Below are positions 48,682 to 62,299 of a stretch of 64,000 nt of DNA, piece after piece. How positions within the stretch are numbered: the stretch's first letter is position 1; each line of letters begins with the position of its first letter. This stretch comes from Amblyornis subalaris (taxonomy: Eukaryota; Chordata; Aves; Passeriformes; Ptilonorhynchidae), in contig JACAXG010000203.1 of assembly GCA_018881555.1 (NCBI GenBank), positions 992,001 to 1,056,000 on the forward strand. The letters run 5' to 3'. The translations under genes were made by a program, and so were the position numbers. The notes under the pieces are model-generated. The model was not told where the DNA came from. It did not search any database and saw only the letters and a list, made by a program, of their open reading frames with translations.

Positions 48682-50640
48682 AGCGCTCCTGCCTGACTCC
48701 TGTGGCTGTGACAGTGACTGCTAGCAGTAGTTACCCAAAGTATTTATCATCAACTGTTTAGAATATTTGATTACAAATTTACATAGGAAAGGCAACAGCC
48801 TATAATGAGAGTATAAATCACCTTGGATCAGTGCCTTGACTGGGATGGAAGTGAGCACCCTTTGTGTTCACCCTGAGAGCATGCTAATAGGGGTGCATAT
48901 TTATTTCTAGGCCGTGTAATTAAAAACAATTTGAAGAACTAATGTTCCAGCAAGTAGAATAATGACTGGAGAGCAAAGTACGGATACAAATGCTTTCTTC
49001 CTTCTCATGATGAAGTGTTTGATCTTGACTTTCCATTTTTTCTAGCATTTATTTTATCAAGGTCTGGTTCTGAGTCTGTGGGGAGTTCTTCTGCAAAGCT
49101 GTTCATTGTCCCCTTCCTCTTTATTAAATGTGTTCTGGGGTGAGTTTTTCTCTTCCTCGTGGCCACAGCAGAGGGAAAATGTAGGTGAGCTCAACTGATG
49201 GCTATAGATGGTGACTGAGAAGTGCTTACTTAAAAGGCAGTGAATCAGAGATCATCGTAGGAATTCCGTGGTGGGAAGTGACCCAGAAGGGAACAGGATT
49301 CTCCACTGAGACTGTTGGAGCAATAAACGCCATGAGGAAGACTTTGCTGTGCCAAAGGCAGACTGGTTTCTTGATCTCTTTCTGCACCTCCATCAACTTA
49401 GTAGGAATTTTCTTCAGGCTGAAGGGAGGGGAGAAGAAAGTCACATAAAGCACAGACAGAACCTGAGCCTCTGCTCCTGTGGCACACAGCTCTGGTGGAG
49501 ACTGCACAGTCACCAACTGCACNACGTTCTGACTCAGCCCCAGTTGTGGGGTTGCTGAGAGAGAAGGAGAAAAAAATTAATTACTGGCTTATTTCAGTCG
49601 ATGCCTCTCGGCTGCTTCCAGAGTTTCCGGAGGTTCATTGCAGTGCAGCTCATCACGAGGTGTCTGACAGGTTTCTGTGTTTATTAATTTGACTCGGGTC
49701 ATCCCTGCAGTTCAGCCTCGGGGCTAAAGCAGACCATGTAATGGTTTTAGGTATTAAACTTCTATCATCTAAGTACCAAAGCAGTCAAAATTTAGGCTGT
49801 GTGTATAATTTACTCTCATTTGTAACATAATTCTGCTTGCGCTGGTGGTGTGCTGATTACAAGAAAACATGTAGAGAGAAAACGCTGAAGTTCTTCATTT
49901 AGTAAATCCATCAGGAAAGTCCATGAAATCTGTAACAAGAATATTGCCAGTGAGGAGTCCTGGGTAGGTCTGCCTGTGAGTTTGCTCAGGTGAGAGGTGA
50001 ATCAGGACAGTTTCTGCGAGGGCTGAGCTCACCCCTCCCTGTCACTCGTGCTTGTTTCCTTCTCTGGTGAGGACAACAGGGAAGGGAGGGGAAGCATCTG
50101 CAAATGTTTTGATCTTGTGGAATCAGTGCTGCTGGTTCTACCTTGGTTATCAGCCTTGGCAGTTCCATGAGGCTGTTTCTGTTATTGCATTTTTCCTGTT
50201 AGGTTTGAATAGGGCTCAGTCCAGATGTATCAGTGCTGGTTGTTTCTAGTATGGCTCAGGATTTCATTTGAGAGAGTCGATCTCTATGTCTTGATTTATT
50301 TTTCTGTATGTGTGTGTGTAGCACTTCCTTATTGTATGGTATTAAATCTCCCTTTAGAGATTTTTTCCCTCTCTCATTTTCCCCCTCTAATCAGAAGAAA
50401 TAGGTACATTTTGTTCTGTCTCTTAATGGCTGTTTTTATTCTAAGTATTTATGGCCTTTACAGGAGCAGAGTTAATACTATATGATGTCAATATTCTTCC
50501 AACATAGTTATGCAGCCATCTTACATTTATGACCTTTTCCCCCTATAATTAGTTCCAGCTGAAATTAGATTCAGTGAGAGGCTCGCTCCAATTACAGCCA
50601 AATCTGAATAAAACTGATTCCACCGTGGTTGTCTGGAGGA
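48682..50640. other. AT-rich non-coding stretch
   Basis: No gene or repeat family recognised. The segment at 48780-48960 is complex and non-repetitive. Confidence 0.5.
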
Positions 50641-50690
50641 AAAGAGAAAAAAAAAAAAAGAAAGAGAGAAAAAAAAAAAAAGAAGGAAAA
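50641..50690 (+). repeat. A-rich polypurine tract
   Basis: Two 13-base A runs (50647-50659 and 50669-50681) are joined by G-interrupted purines. On the minus strand this is a long pyrimidine tract ending in TTTTCCTCCAG, which resembles a splice acceptor. Confidence 0.9.
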
Positions 50691-51660
50691 GCCCTTTCCA
50701 GTTTCACTGTAGATAACTTAGTCTCGCATCTCTGCAGTGCATCTGCACTTAATAAAAGTGAGAAGGGTTTAAGGGCCAACCCTGGAGAGAGCAGAAAATT
50801 CTCAGCTCTGCCACAACTTTGAGCAAAAGCCCCTTTGGTTTTCCGTGCCCCTCTTGCCTGTTTGTCCTGCCGTCCCTGGGGCAGGAGAGGCCCCGGATCC
50901 ATGGGTGTCCCTGTNTGCTGGCGCTGGGATGGCAGCAGGAGGTGCTGGGCAGTGCCTGGGTGCTGCAAGANGCCTTTGCTCTGATATTCGAGTCAGTCTG
51001 GAGCAGACTGCCGGCAGTGCAGGTCTGTGTTGCAGCACACACCTGGAGATCCTTGTTCCTGGTGCAGAGGGATTGGGATTCACACAGCAAAGCAAGGTGG
51101 GGATCTGTCAGCCAGCTGGGCAGCCTCCCCTTCCCTGGGATAAACCTGGATGCATGGACACGAGGACAAATCCATTGTGGCACCCCACAGTGTAGGCATT
51201 TGGCTCCTGAGAGCCCGGGTGAGTCCGGATGTCAGCCCTGTAATGCAGATGTGTGGGTGCGTCCAGCACAGCTGGAACACCAACAGCAGTGCTGGCCCTT
51301 CAGAGCCCCACGTCAGCTCCCCAGGTGTNGACTGCCACGAAGAATTCTGGGAGAAATGCAAGGAGTCTCTTTGAATTCAAAGCTGTACTCTGTATTAGCC
51401 AAATGCATCAAAAATAACATGAAGCCTTTTTGCCATTATCGGAGATATTTAGCTGGGATTAAATGTTTGTTTACCTCAGATGGATTTGCAGCCGAGTTTA
51501 TACTTTTATCACCTCCAGACTGGATTACTGTAATCCTTTATTTGCACGTTATCCTCAGCTCTTCTTTTCTTTTTCTTTTCCCCCTTCTTTTTTGGCCATT
51601 GGGTCAGTACAGAAAANCAAAAATTGATTTCTGGCACCCAGAGGAGTAAATTATCTCTTA
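50691..51660. other. GC-rich, stop-poor sequence with overlapping frames on both strands
   Basis: The plus-strand frame at 50819-51649 is 276 codons long, the longest in the window. It overlaps minus-strand frames of 144, 139, 97 and 93 codons. I recognise no domain in any. The plus frame contains four N-containing codons. Its last part translates a pyrimidine tract (51541-51594) as a Leu/Phe-rich segment. Low stop density on both strands points to base composition and not to coding, but I cannot exclude an exon. Confidence 0.5.
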
Positions 51661-54600
51661 TCCCCTCCAAAATCATTGTCATATTGGGTTCTGATTCCAA
51701 TCCAAATTGATCTTCAAATTAGATTTTGGATCAATAATAGCCTTATAATGGAATGACACTGCTAAGGCTCCTACCAGCTGCTGTGATCCACGGAAGCTGA
51801 TGAAAGCTTCTCATCACTGTGTATAATCTCAGGAAAATTAATGCACATCCAGTTCCATTAGCTCACTGCTATCTGTTCCATCAGGGCAATAATGTGCACG
51901 GGGTCAGCGGTGCCTTCAGCCATCCTCACACAGCCAATTCTCCAGTTCAGATGAGGCTTCTGGCCCTTCCCAGAAAGCTGTGTAAAGTTTTGGCAAGGGA
52001 AAAATGTTGTGTTTCTAACCCTGAGCCTTCAATTCCAATTAAGTGCCTTCTGAGACATAGTGAAATGGCCCTGCAACATTAAGTGAAATGAATCTGGAGA
52101 TTAATTAAAGTTTGATATTAAAAATTGACAATTTAAGGAATAGGAATAAACATTTANTGAACAGAAAGAAGATCCAGTATTCTCCAAAGCCCCTCCAAGA
52201 AGCAGGAATTGCAGCTGAGGTGCAATTTCCCTCCAAGGTTTTCTAGGCACTTAGTATTTCAGAAGTGATTTATCTGGAAATATGTGTGAGTTATTTTGAG
52301 GCTGCTATGATTATATCATTTGATGAGATTTTTTTCTTCTCTTTTCTGCACTGAGGACTTTAAAGTGAGAGAGACAGTCCATAGATAGCTTGTGGTTTGT
52401 TTAATTAACTGGCTTTCTTTTTATGGATGGCTGCTCGCAAGGCTGCTCTTTCATTTAGTGATTGTTTTTGTTATTAATGGTTTCAGACAGAGCTCTTCAC
52501 GTATCAAGTGCAAGTTTTTGCAAAGCCAATGAAGGAATCACACGAGAGGATTTTTTTCCTCCTCTTTCCTGCCGCTCATGTTTATTTTCTGTGGTGCTGC
52601 TCTCCATGGTCTGCTGTGGCTGTTAGCACTTTGCATCAAAAAAATTGTTCAGGAGTTCAAAGTTTTTTATCTCAAATTGGCAAAGTGCTGGTTTTTTGGC
52701 AAAGGTGTTCAGAAACATTTTAAGTTTTTTAAAATTCATGCTAATGTAGTGGGTTAATAAAATTAAGGACATTCTTAGTCCTTAATAAGAGGGAGGGGCA
52801 GCCCAGGAGAATAAATTTCATTATGTTCATTGTTCGTGTAACTGAGGAGGTGTTAAAGATGTGATGTTGTGGTAGGAGGGTCTCTGTGTTGCCTGTAAGA
52901 GATGAAGGTAGAAGTAGGTAAGGAGGAAGAAGAGATTATTTTATATATGTGTGACTTGGAGAGGTCAATAATGTAGGTGCTGGGGTGGTGAAATAAATAT
53001 TATGTGCCTCCCCCTCAGAATTTACATCATTTTCTTTCACAAAGCAAGCTCAAAGCAGTTATCCAGGTAAGCCCCTCTTGTTACAGCCATCCTGTGAAAG
53101 CCCAGATAATTNCCCAAGGAATCACTCATTCCAATGGGTATTTTTCACCCACACTCAGGTCTGTAGGTGCACAGCCCTACTAGAATCCATGTCACTGCTG
53201 AGTGAGGCAGCCCTAGCATCTCTCCTCTCCCTGCCTGCTCATTCCCAGGGCTTTACTGCTGCTGGCAGTATCAATCCAGCCACATTATTACTCAAATCCA
53301 AGGTCTCTTTTATTTTCAGAAGGATGAGCTCCTTGTAAGGGCCCTGTCCAAGCCTGCATGAGCACTCCCATGACAGGGCTGAGGGAAGGAACAGCAAAGT
53401 GAAGGAGGCAGGACTGTGTTTCTGATGGAAAATAAACCTCTGCAGAATCAGGGATGAGGCACTGGGGTTCCTGATGGTCCCTACCCTACCAAGACAAAGC
53501 TCAAGCAGCAGTGCTACCCCAGTGTGGCTGAGGACGGAGGACACTGCCAGCAGCAGTAGCTACTGCAAGGGGAAAGGGTGGGTTAGGAGCAGTACAGTCT
53601 GTGTGAATCACGGTAGAAATATTTTGCAAACATCTCTGGAAGTGAGTTACTGTTCTCTATATCGACTTCCCGCTCAGCTCAAGCGGAGTTTGTTTCNGTA
53701 GGGCCAGAGGAACTTTGTGTGCAGTGCCTGCTGAGTCATATTTTCTTCCAGCATCATACCTTTGAGTATTTTACCCATTGCATTTATCTCTCCTACTGCT
53801 AAAAATCTTTCGCTTTATCTTGTTAACTCAGTATGTATGTGTTGCTCTTCTCAGGCTGCAGGAGTGAAAGTAAATACAAAAATGAGAGCATGGGGACCGT
53901 TTCAGGAAAATAGGAATGGTCAACTATTTTTATCTTTCCCTTCTGGAGGGAATGAGGTGAACATTTTCTGACAAGAAACTCTTTAATAGTTAAAGTTTGT
54001 TTTAAGCCCATGTCAAATCTCAGGCTCACCTGAGAAGTGAAATCTCTTCTCTCTTCTCATGGGGCTGAATCATTCAATTGTGTCTCCAGGTTCTGGCCTT
54101 AAACATTTCTTTATTGCATGAGTTCAGAAGAGCTGAATCTGCTTATAGTTTCTCATTGGAATGCATTATAAAATCTTTTGTAAATGTGTGANTGTTCCTT
54201 GCAGTTACAGGAATCCAGGGTCCCATTAAAATAAACAGAATATCCCACTAACTGTTGTACAGACACTCAAAGCATCTGTTTCTCCATGCATTGTAGAGCT
54301 TGCACTGGGGACTGGCTTAATAAAGGTGACTTGGATATAGACACAAGCNCAGAGGATGAAGGTAATATAATTTTAGGGGCACATAGAAGCCTTACATTCA
54401 CTGCTGCTGTTGGTAAGAAGGATTAAACTGCTGAAATAATAATCAAGAGAACAAGAACAAGCTGTACTAGAGAAAGCAGAAGCTGGAGGTTTCTGTTCAG
54501 GCAGTAATTTGAGGCAAAGCTTTTGGGATTCAAAGTTTCACAGGAATACAATGGTTTGGAAAAGAGTAAAGAAACTTTTTTTCTTCATACATATGGGATG

Positions 54601-55621
54601 TATTTTAATATAACAAATGACAGTGGCAAAGTACAGCTCCTTTGACTGGAACTGTAATATTTCATAATCCAGAAGAGCTTCCTTTCTTAGACTGTGGAGA
54701 AACCACTAAGCTATTATTTGTTATTCTCATACATCAGCAACAGTGTGTGTGCAAGTGACAAATTTTCACTGGCTGTAGTGAAAACAAATGCATCTCGAGA
54801 AAGACCACTACTGTGCCAGCTACTGGTGGGGAAGTATCCACATGAAAGCCTTGTCCAGCCTATATTATTTCCTGATTATAAAGCATTTTAATGGTTTTCT
54901 TTACCAGTAAATAAATGAAAAATATAAATGTCAAAGGTGATTTCTTGCTTTAATTCTTTAATTTAGAAAGGAAACAGCTGCCATAAGCTGTTCTATCAGC
55001 AGCCAAAGTACAAGATGCTTTGAAACCTTGAGAAAATCAAGTTCCTAAAAATGTTTCATTTTCTTTATTTATCCACTCCTTTTTAAAAAAGCCCTACCTA
55101 AACCACTCTGTCAAAGTTTCAAGTAGAGTTTCTAATACTTTGGTCTGTATCAAATCTTTCCAAAATTTGGTTGGTCTTATCTGCTAAATAATTGGAGGCT
55201 TCTTTAGAGCAAGAGGTCCAGGAGAATGAGGACTGAAATAACTCACTCGTTCTTTTAAGCTCTAACTTTATAAGAAAGATGTTTGTTGTTAAATTCTTGC
55301 CTGTAGTAAAATAGTGATATTGATTGTGATTGCCTGAATTGGAAGTATTTCGGGGAAGGTCTTCTCTGGTTGGAGGAGAGTTTGATTCGTCAAATGCGAA
55401 AAGTTTGAGAGATATTTTAATGATGTTTCATTTACTTCAAACAGCACCTTCCAACCAAGAGATGCGAATGTTTTAGTTTGTTGCTTGTAGAATGGAGGAG
55501 TAAAACCTTGCATTTTGAAATTACTTTTGATTTCATATTTCCATTTTACAAAAACTAAATTCAAAATCAAACCAAACTTCTTCACAAATTAATGGATTTT
55601 TTATGTGTGTGTTTGGATTTT
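51661..55621. other. non-coding stretch
   Basis: No gene, RNA or recognised repeat. Frames at 53078-53338 plus and 53239-53544 minus overlap each other and show no motif. Confidence 0.5.
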
Positions 55622-55631
55622 GGTTTTTGTT

Positions 55632-55757
55632 ATTATTAAAATAAGAATTAAAATAAGAATTAAAATAAAAATAAAAATAAAAATTAAAATTAAAATTAAA
55701 ATTAAAATTAAAATTAAAATTAAAATTAAAATTAAAATTAAAATTAAAATTAAAATT
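55632..55757 (+). repeat. (AAAATT)n hexanucleotide array with 5' variants
   Basis: Thirteen perfect AAAATT units occupy 55680-55757. They are preceded by AATAAG/AATTAA and ATAAAA variant units from about 55632. The type is the reverse complement of the AATTTT array at 14.6 kb. The minus-strand frame here (alternating Asn-Phe) is only the translated repeat. Confidence 0.95.
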
Positions 55758-58700
55758 AGAAAGAACTAGAAGTTGTACACTGGAATATCCTGCCCAGCTC
55801 ACAGCAGCAAACAGCTGTGCAAGTAGCAGGTGACTCATTTTTAAGGTAGGTCATGAACACAACTTTATTCCAGCCATTTTAGTTCCTTTTGCTTTTTTTT
55901 TTTGCCAGTGGCCCTGTGTGTGAACATGCTTAGGCACCGTGTGTACTATCCTGAAAGCTTCTCTGGTTCTTGTCCAGAATTTACATTCTCTCTCTGAAAA
56001 TGTGTAAAGAGAACAATAAATGTGGGCCTCTTCTTTTGCTGGCACAGTCTAATGCATTTTTTCTCTACCTTGTATTTCTTAATTTGAATAGATTTTCCCT
56101 CAGTTATAGCGTATTATTAGTTCATATTGCCCAGACTGGGGAGAAACAAAATACACATGGATGACCTTGGGCTTTCAAAGCAAATTCAAGGTAAGATCAA
56201 GAACATCTGGATATTTGTAAACAATCCATGGCAACNTGCCCTAGTGCTAGACTGAGCCTTTGACATCCCACTTGATTCCAAATGTGGTACCCAAATATCA
56301 TCCTGAACACCGTTCTAAAGAAATCCTGAACTGATGCCAAAAGTACAGGAAGTTCTTTCGTTTGTAATTTGCCTTACAAAACATATCAGCTGCCTTTGTT
56401 TTCATAAAAGCCCTGCTGAAAGGTTACACACAGTACTGTGTTCCTGAGAGGGAGAATGGATCGGGGAAAGTCTAATCATTGTAATTATATGACTGAAAAA
56501 GAGAGTCTTGACACATTAAGGCACTTAAGGGAAGAAAATACCATACAGAGAAAGAATTCGTTCATCAGATTCTGAAGAAGGTTTAAAAAGAGGCTGCAAT
56601 AAACATCAGAAAGTAACTTAGTGGTTTACAATTACTCACTTGCTTGTTGATCCACTTTATATTTCTTTTGTGATTCAATGAATCAAGCGTTGAAAAGAAA
56701 ATGTGTGGATGGAATAAATATCCCCCATTACACAAAGCAAGGACAAAACTCCATGCTAAAGCATGAAGACATTTTAAAACTTCTTTGGAATTATTAGCTG
56801 TGCCTCACCACTAAATTGATTACTCTCTTGGTGGATGTTAGTAAAATAAAGCTTTCAAATCAAGATGCCAGACTGTAAATTACCTTTTTCAATTACCCAT
56901 TTGAGTCAATTCTCATGTCGATAACACAAAGGATTACCGCATATGTGTTTGATACATACATATTTGAATTTTGGTGAGTTTTTACATTAAAGAACTGAGG
57001 GTTAATCACTGTTTTGGACGGATCTTTGCTTAATTCTGGGCGAAAAAGAATGATTTCCGGGACTGATAACTGTGATGGCTTTGGCACAAGGAGAATTCTA
57101 GGATTAGGTCAAGTCAGAAACTAACTAGCTGTTACTTTGTGGTTTTATACTGGGCAGGAAAAATCACACCTGAAGCGCCAGTGAAGGCAGGGGTACATCT
57201 TGAAGCACCTCTGTCTTTATAAATGAGCCTTTCTATCAACAAATTAATTCACATAAACAACCAAGTTTGGACTTTCTTTGCACAGACTGAGAAGTTCATT
57301 TGGTGTGTGATAGAACCCCATTTTACAATGCCACAGCCAGGATCTACTACTTGAACTAAATTNAGCTAAATTTCTCAGAAGACAAGTGGATGCAAATCTA
57401 TCTTGTATCAGCACAAATACAGTTTTGACTGGATTGGTAGCAAATAAGAACAGGAAATTACTCTTTTAACTATTGCCAGTTTTGGTCACACCATAGAGTG
57501 AATAATGAAAGGCTGATCACTAAAAACAACCCAGGTACTCACTTGTGACCAAGCTCTAGGCAGACACACATTGAAATAAACCTTTCACTAAAGGGTTTTG
57601 AATAATGAAGGTGTCTATAAAAATTGAAACCTATCCATTGCTCATTCACTACCAAAAGGGGATGAGTTTGTCAAACATGCCTCAGTAAGGGAGCTTGGTC
57701 TACCTGGGATAAAGGGGGCTTGGCTTTTTTAGGTTTTAGGGTGNGGGCCGGGGTCCTATTTGCACATTAAACAGAGTTTTAAAAAAAATCTTAAATGAAA
57801 TCCCAATCTTCATGCAGAAAATATCATATTTTAAAGTTGACGGTTTTTTTCCCTAGAGCTAGAATTAACAATATGATTGTTTCCAGTAAAGATGGCCTTC
57901 AGACCTACATTTAATGTCCTTATTTGCCAAGACTTTCAACTACTTGTGCAGTACCACCAGTACAGTAAGTGCAAAGTTGCATTGTTTAAGGAAATTTTAC
58001 ACAGCATTTTAACACTTTACCATAATGATACCTTACATCCCTAAGTGCAACTGGAAGAAGAATGTATGTGTGAATGTATGCATGCAATGCTCTATCAAAT
58101 AGTAATTCCTTAGTTTATTATACATTTTACTGCTATTGGTGTCATTAGTCTTCCTTGTTAGTCAATCATTTTCTACCTGACTTCCTGCAGCTTTCTTACA
58201 AATGTGTACTGTTAANAGTTATATTTGCTTTTAACCGGAACTGAGGGGAAAGAAAAATACCCTGTGAATATGTACAGTTTAACTGATTTTAATATTTTTT
58301 TTACTTAATGAATTGGCTTGTGCATGTGAGGAGGTTAAAAGGTGTTTCAGTAGACTTTGTTAAATTATTGCCAATGGTGCCAACTTGACCAAGTCCTGTT
58401 GATAGCAAAGTGGTACTAGATGTCAAAAGAGAGCGAAATCTTTAGTATCTGCATTAGTATTGGCAATAATGCTGTTCTTTGGGTTAGGATCTGAAAATGT
58501 GAGGGGGTTCACACNAGTAACATATGGAAAAAGAGTGTCAGATTCTGCCAGTGATCTANCAGTGTGACACACACCACAAACATACCTCAGCCTTGTTACC
58601 TGCACTTTCAAANGCTTGCTTGCTTTCAGACAAGGTGTTTTCTTCACAGCCCACTGGCAGGATGGCAAAAACAGCTTCACAGGTTTGAGACATTCCTTCT

Positions 58701-61700
58701 CGAAAACCCCAGAATTCAAATACTTACCATACTGTTTGTGCCATGAAAGGCCAAGCCAGAAGACCTGATTTGGAGTGCTCTTTTACTTCACTAGCAAAAG
58801 TATTTTTGCAAAGTTTCTCATAATTTGACCGAAGTTGATTTAGACATTTGGAAAGAAATCTACTTTTGGGGACACGACTTCAGCCTAGGCAAAAGGAAAC
58901 TGATGTGCACAGCTTTCAGTACATCAATCTACNTTGGATGACATGAGTGGCATTGATAAGCAGCTGAGATGATGTCTTGCACAGGGGATGTATAAAGGGC
59001 TGATTTCATGGCATTTGGCAGTTGTCCTTCTACCTGGGATGTTTTCTGTGGAAGTCAGATGGCAAACAGTGGGGAAGAAGGCACTGTCTTGTCCCCCTCT
59101 GCTTTTTATGCAGGGCCACATTGAGCATTTGGAGCTGCTGAGGGACTGGCTGACTGATCTTTGCATATGGCTCCACAATGACTGCAGATACAAATTGGGG
59201 GAAGGATTCTACATCTCTCTGAGCATTAGATATCCCTCACAAGAGTAATTTTTGTGCTCGTGGACTGGAAGCCAGGTCTCCTGAAACCCTAATTCTGGCA
59301 CTGACAATGACATGGGTCACATCTGTTGGCAAATCGCTCTGAGCCAGATCTCCAGAGGGAGTTTGGTGTTTTGTTGGCTGCTGGAATACGATGCACAACC
59401 CTGACAAATATACAGCGAGTCAGCCCAGAATGGGCTTTGGCAGAGGCAGTGCACTGAATGGGGACGTTGCTTAATGTAGCAAAAAAAGGCTAAAACAAGA
59501 GAAGTAAAAACTGTCAGATGTGTGTTATGCTTAGACATATCCTATGATTGTTNTCTGTGAAGTCAATCTACCTCTCAGTGTCTTCTTCAGACATGAACAT
59601 TTTAGAAAGCTAGAGGTGAGTAACGTGACTCCTGCTGTTCAGACACGTAACCAAGAGTCACTTCCAGAAATGAATCTTGAATCTACACCTCAATCTATCT
59701 GTCAGAAAATAAAAGTACAACTTCCTTGCAGTGCTAGGGAAAATATTTGCGTATATTTTTAAAATGTGTCTGACTCTTTGGAAGTGAAGAGAAATATGGG
59801 TATGAGATAATAGCGAGATTTTTCAGCTCAGTTTCAAGATTTATTTACAGTTTAAGTGGAAAAACATAGAACTTCTTCATCAGCCATGGCTCACATACCA
59901 ACATTAAATGGACCTTTTAAATGTTGTCACTGAGACTAAAACCAGTGCTCCCTCTTTTCTCCTACCCAACTTTGCCCCTTGAAGTGTGAAGGATGAGTAT
60001 TAGTCTCAGCGGAGTCCAAGCTAGAGACATTATTCTAGTTTTGTTAGGCACTTTGCTCACATTAATTAGGAAAAATGTTTGAACCATTTCTAATAAATCA
60101 AGCCTGTAACTTTAGGAGAAGCATTCCCATTATTTTGAGCACTGCTTCATTTCAGAGCTCTTTGGAGCCTACATGCTCCGTGCTCAGCATACACCTGCAG
60201 GAAGAGTAGAGGGAGTATGAGGTGGTATCAGCTCTAAATCAAAAGGAGATTAATACTTTAAAAATGTAATATAGCAATGATGCAGTGCTTAGTCTTTTCA
60301 CTTGGGCTAGTTCAAATCCTCCAGTAGGTATTAGGAGATAATGCCCATTTTTGGTGTTCCACACGAAAGGTCTCTTATGGACAAAAGAAGTGACGGGATT
60401 TTATTGCCTTAATGTTTGCTTTCTGTGCTGGAGTCTTTCTTGCCTCCAAGGAATCCAAATATTATTTGCAAAAGTAAAAAATTGTCCTTGAAGAACAGCA
60501 GCAGTGTATTTGAAGATAATTTTTTTCATTGAAGCATTTGAAAAAAAAAATCTGTATTTAATTAAATTATTAATTAACGATGCATATTTGAAGGTTTTGA
60601 AATTTATATGTCAGCACCATGTGCAGTTATCTCCTCTATGATGGAGATAACTCGCAGTGTAAGGCAACAAATTAAATTTTTAAGGATCTGATTCCAGCTT
60701 CCGCCAGACATTTGGCATTTATATACTACTAATTGATTATTTATACAAATTCTAATCATCATTAACTACTAATTCCCTATGTATAATGCAACCACGAATT
60801 CTTGTGTCTCTAAAGTGGTATTTGCTCTCGTAGACAACTTTATGGGGAAAATGCTCTTGATGGATGTCCTGCAAATGGAATAGCTTAGGAAAACAGGAGT
60901 GGTTGAATGAAGCCTCATTGCTACTTTGTGCAGAATGCACAGAAGGATGTTTTCCTGCTATCTTCTCACCTCCACTGATTGACACTGTAATTTCCCTTAC
61001 TTCACTGTGCTTTGGGGAGAAAAGTTCCTGTGTCTCATCTCCTTGGCTTTCCCGGCGATTCAATGCATTCTCCTGTTACTGGAAATTCTGAAATGGCAGC
61101 CAAAACAAGTCATCATTTTGGAAAGTGCATTTCAGATGACTTCCAATGCCTGTATTTACTTCAGAGTTACAAACTGCTCTGCTGCACCACACAAAGACAC
61201 GGAGTTGGGAAGAGCAGGCTACCAGGAGCCTGTACCCTCTCAGAGTGCAATCCCCTCATGTGCTGGTAACAGTGTTTTTTCCAAAGTGCAGTGCAAAAGC
61301 TGTCATAGCAAAACACACCATTTCTCCGGGATTATATGTGGGTTTTTGTGGGGGGTTGTGTTACATATTAGGAGGTATGTCTGAACTGTGAATCTAAGGT
61401 CCAACCCATGGTTAAAAACATCACAAGTCTAACCTTGCCTGACAGCCTGTTTGTCAAAATAAAGAGTTTCTTTGAATCTTTCAGAGAAGGCTTGATTAAG
61501 GATGTTGGGAAATATCATATACAAGAGCAAATCTGCTAATCAATAAGAGATGCTTCATCATGCACACTTGTTCCAACCAGTATTTAAATGGATCAGTCAT
61601 TCTCTCCCACTGAATCTGATGATGTTATCTAAACTAATGGAAATGCTTCATTTCCAAAATATTGCTTGTGGTGTCTGAATGCACATGTAGCAGGAGATTT

Positions 61701-62090
61701 TGCATGGCACAGACATTAAGAATTGATATTCGTCAAAATAAACAACTTGTATAAGAAAAGCTCTGAAATCAGAGAATGACAAGACTCATAAGCACCGTGA
61801 GCATTTGGTGCATTATCATTTTCCCTTGTCTCCAGCTGAGTATTTGTTGTTATTTTAGTATTAAGAGGGTGCCATAAACAATTACATGCTCTCAGTGAAA
61901 GTAGAAGGGCCATGACTGAATCTCAGTGTTTACTCTTGCAGCTATCAGAGCCTTGAGAGAGCTGAGACATTCCTGTAAGGCTTTAAGCACTAAAGTAAAT
62001 GAACTCGAGTTTGGGCAGTGGACCTTGCAGTGAGAGCATATTTGAGCACATTTTTTGGAGCTTGCCTGTTGTATTGTGTTGTGCTGCGCC
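55758..62090. other. long AT-rich non-coding stretch
   Basis: No gene or transposon is recognised in 6.3 kb. An acceptor-like tract at about 59092-59113 precedes a 44-codon frame that ends in TAA at 59246-59248. A 125-codon frame at 61007-61384 plus has no recognisable domain. Confidence 0.5.
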
Positions 62091-62170
62091 GTTATTTCTA
62101 GTTATTTCTAGTTATTTCTAGTTACTTCTAGTTATTTCTAGTTACTTCTAGTTATTTCTAGTTATTTCTA
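62091..62170 (+). repeat. 10-bp minisatellite, 8 copies
   Basis: Eight exact-length units of GTTATTTCTA. Units 4 and 6 carry a single T-to-C change (GTTACTTCTA), and all others are identical. The array ends about 130 bp before the recognisable start of a CR1 copy. Confidence 0.97.
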
Positions 62171-62299
62171 GAGTTCCCTGTCTGCAGAGTGGTTTGCAGC
62201 CCATGGCCTGGCAGCGTGGTGGGGGTCAACACACTGGTTTGGGGGAATGCAGGAAAGGTGATAAGGAAAAGTGGACCTCACGTCAATAATCTTAAATTT

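Noticed and set aside
55533..55838. 101-codon minus frame with an Asn-Phe repeat
   Set aside because: It is a translation of the AAAATT array.
56082..56192. Acceptor-like TTTTCCCTCAG and donor-like AAGGTAAGAT about 90 bp apart
   Set aside because: All three frames between them contain stops, so it cannot be an internal coding exon.
60300..60320. tRNA T-loop-like GTTCAAATCC
   Set aside because: There is no acceptor stem or other arms at the right spacing.
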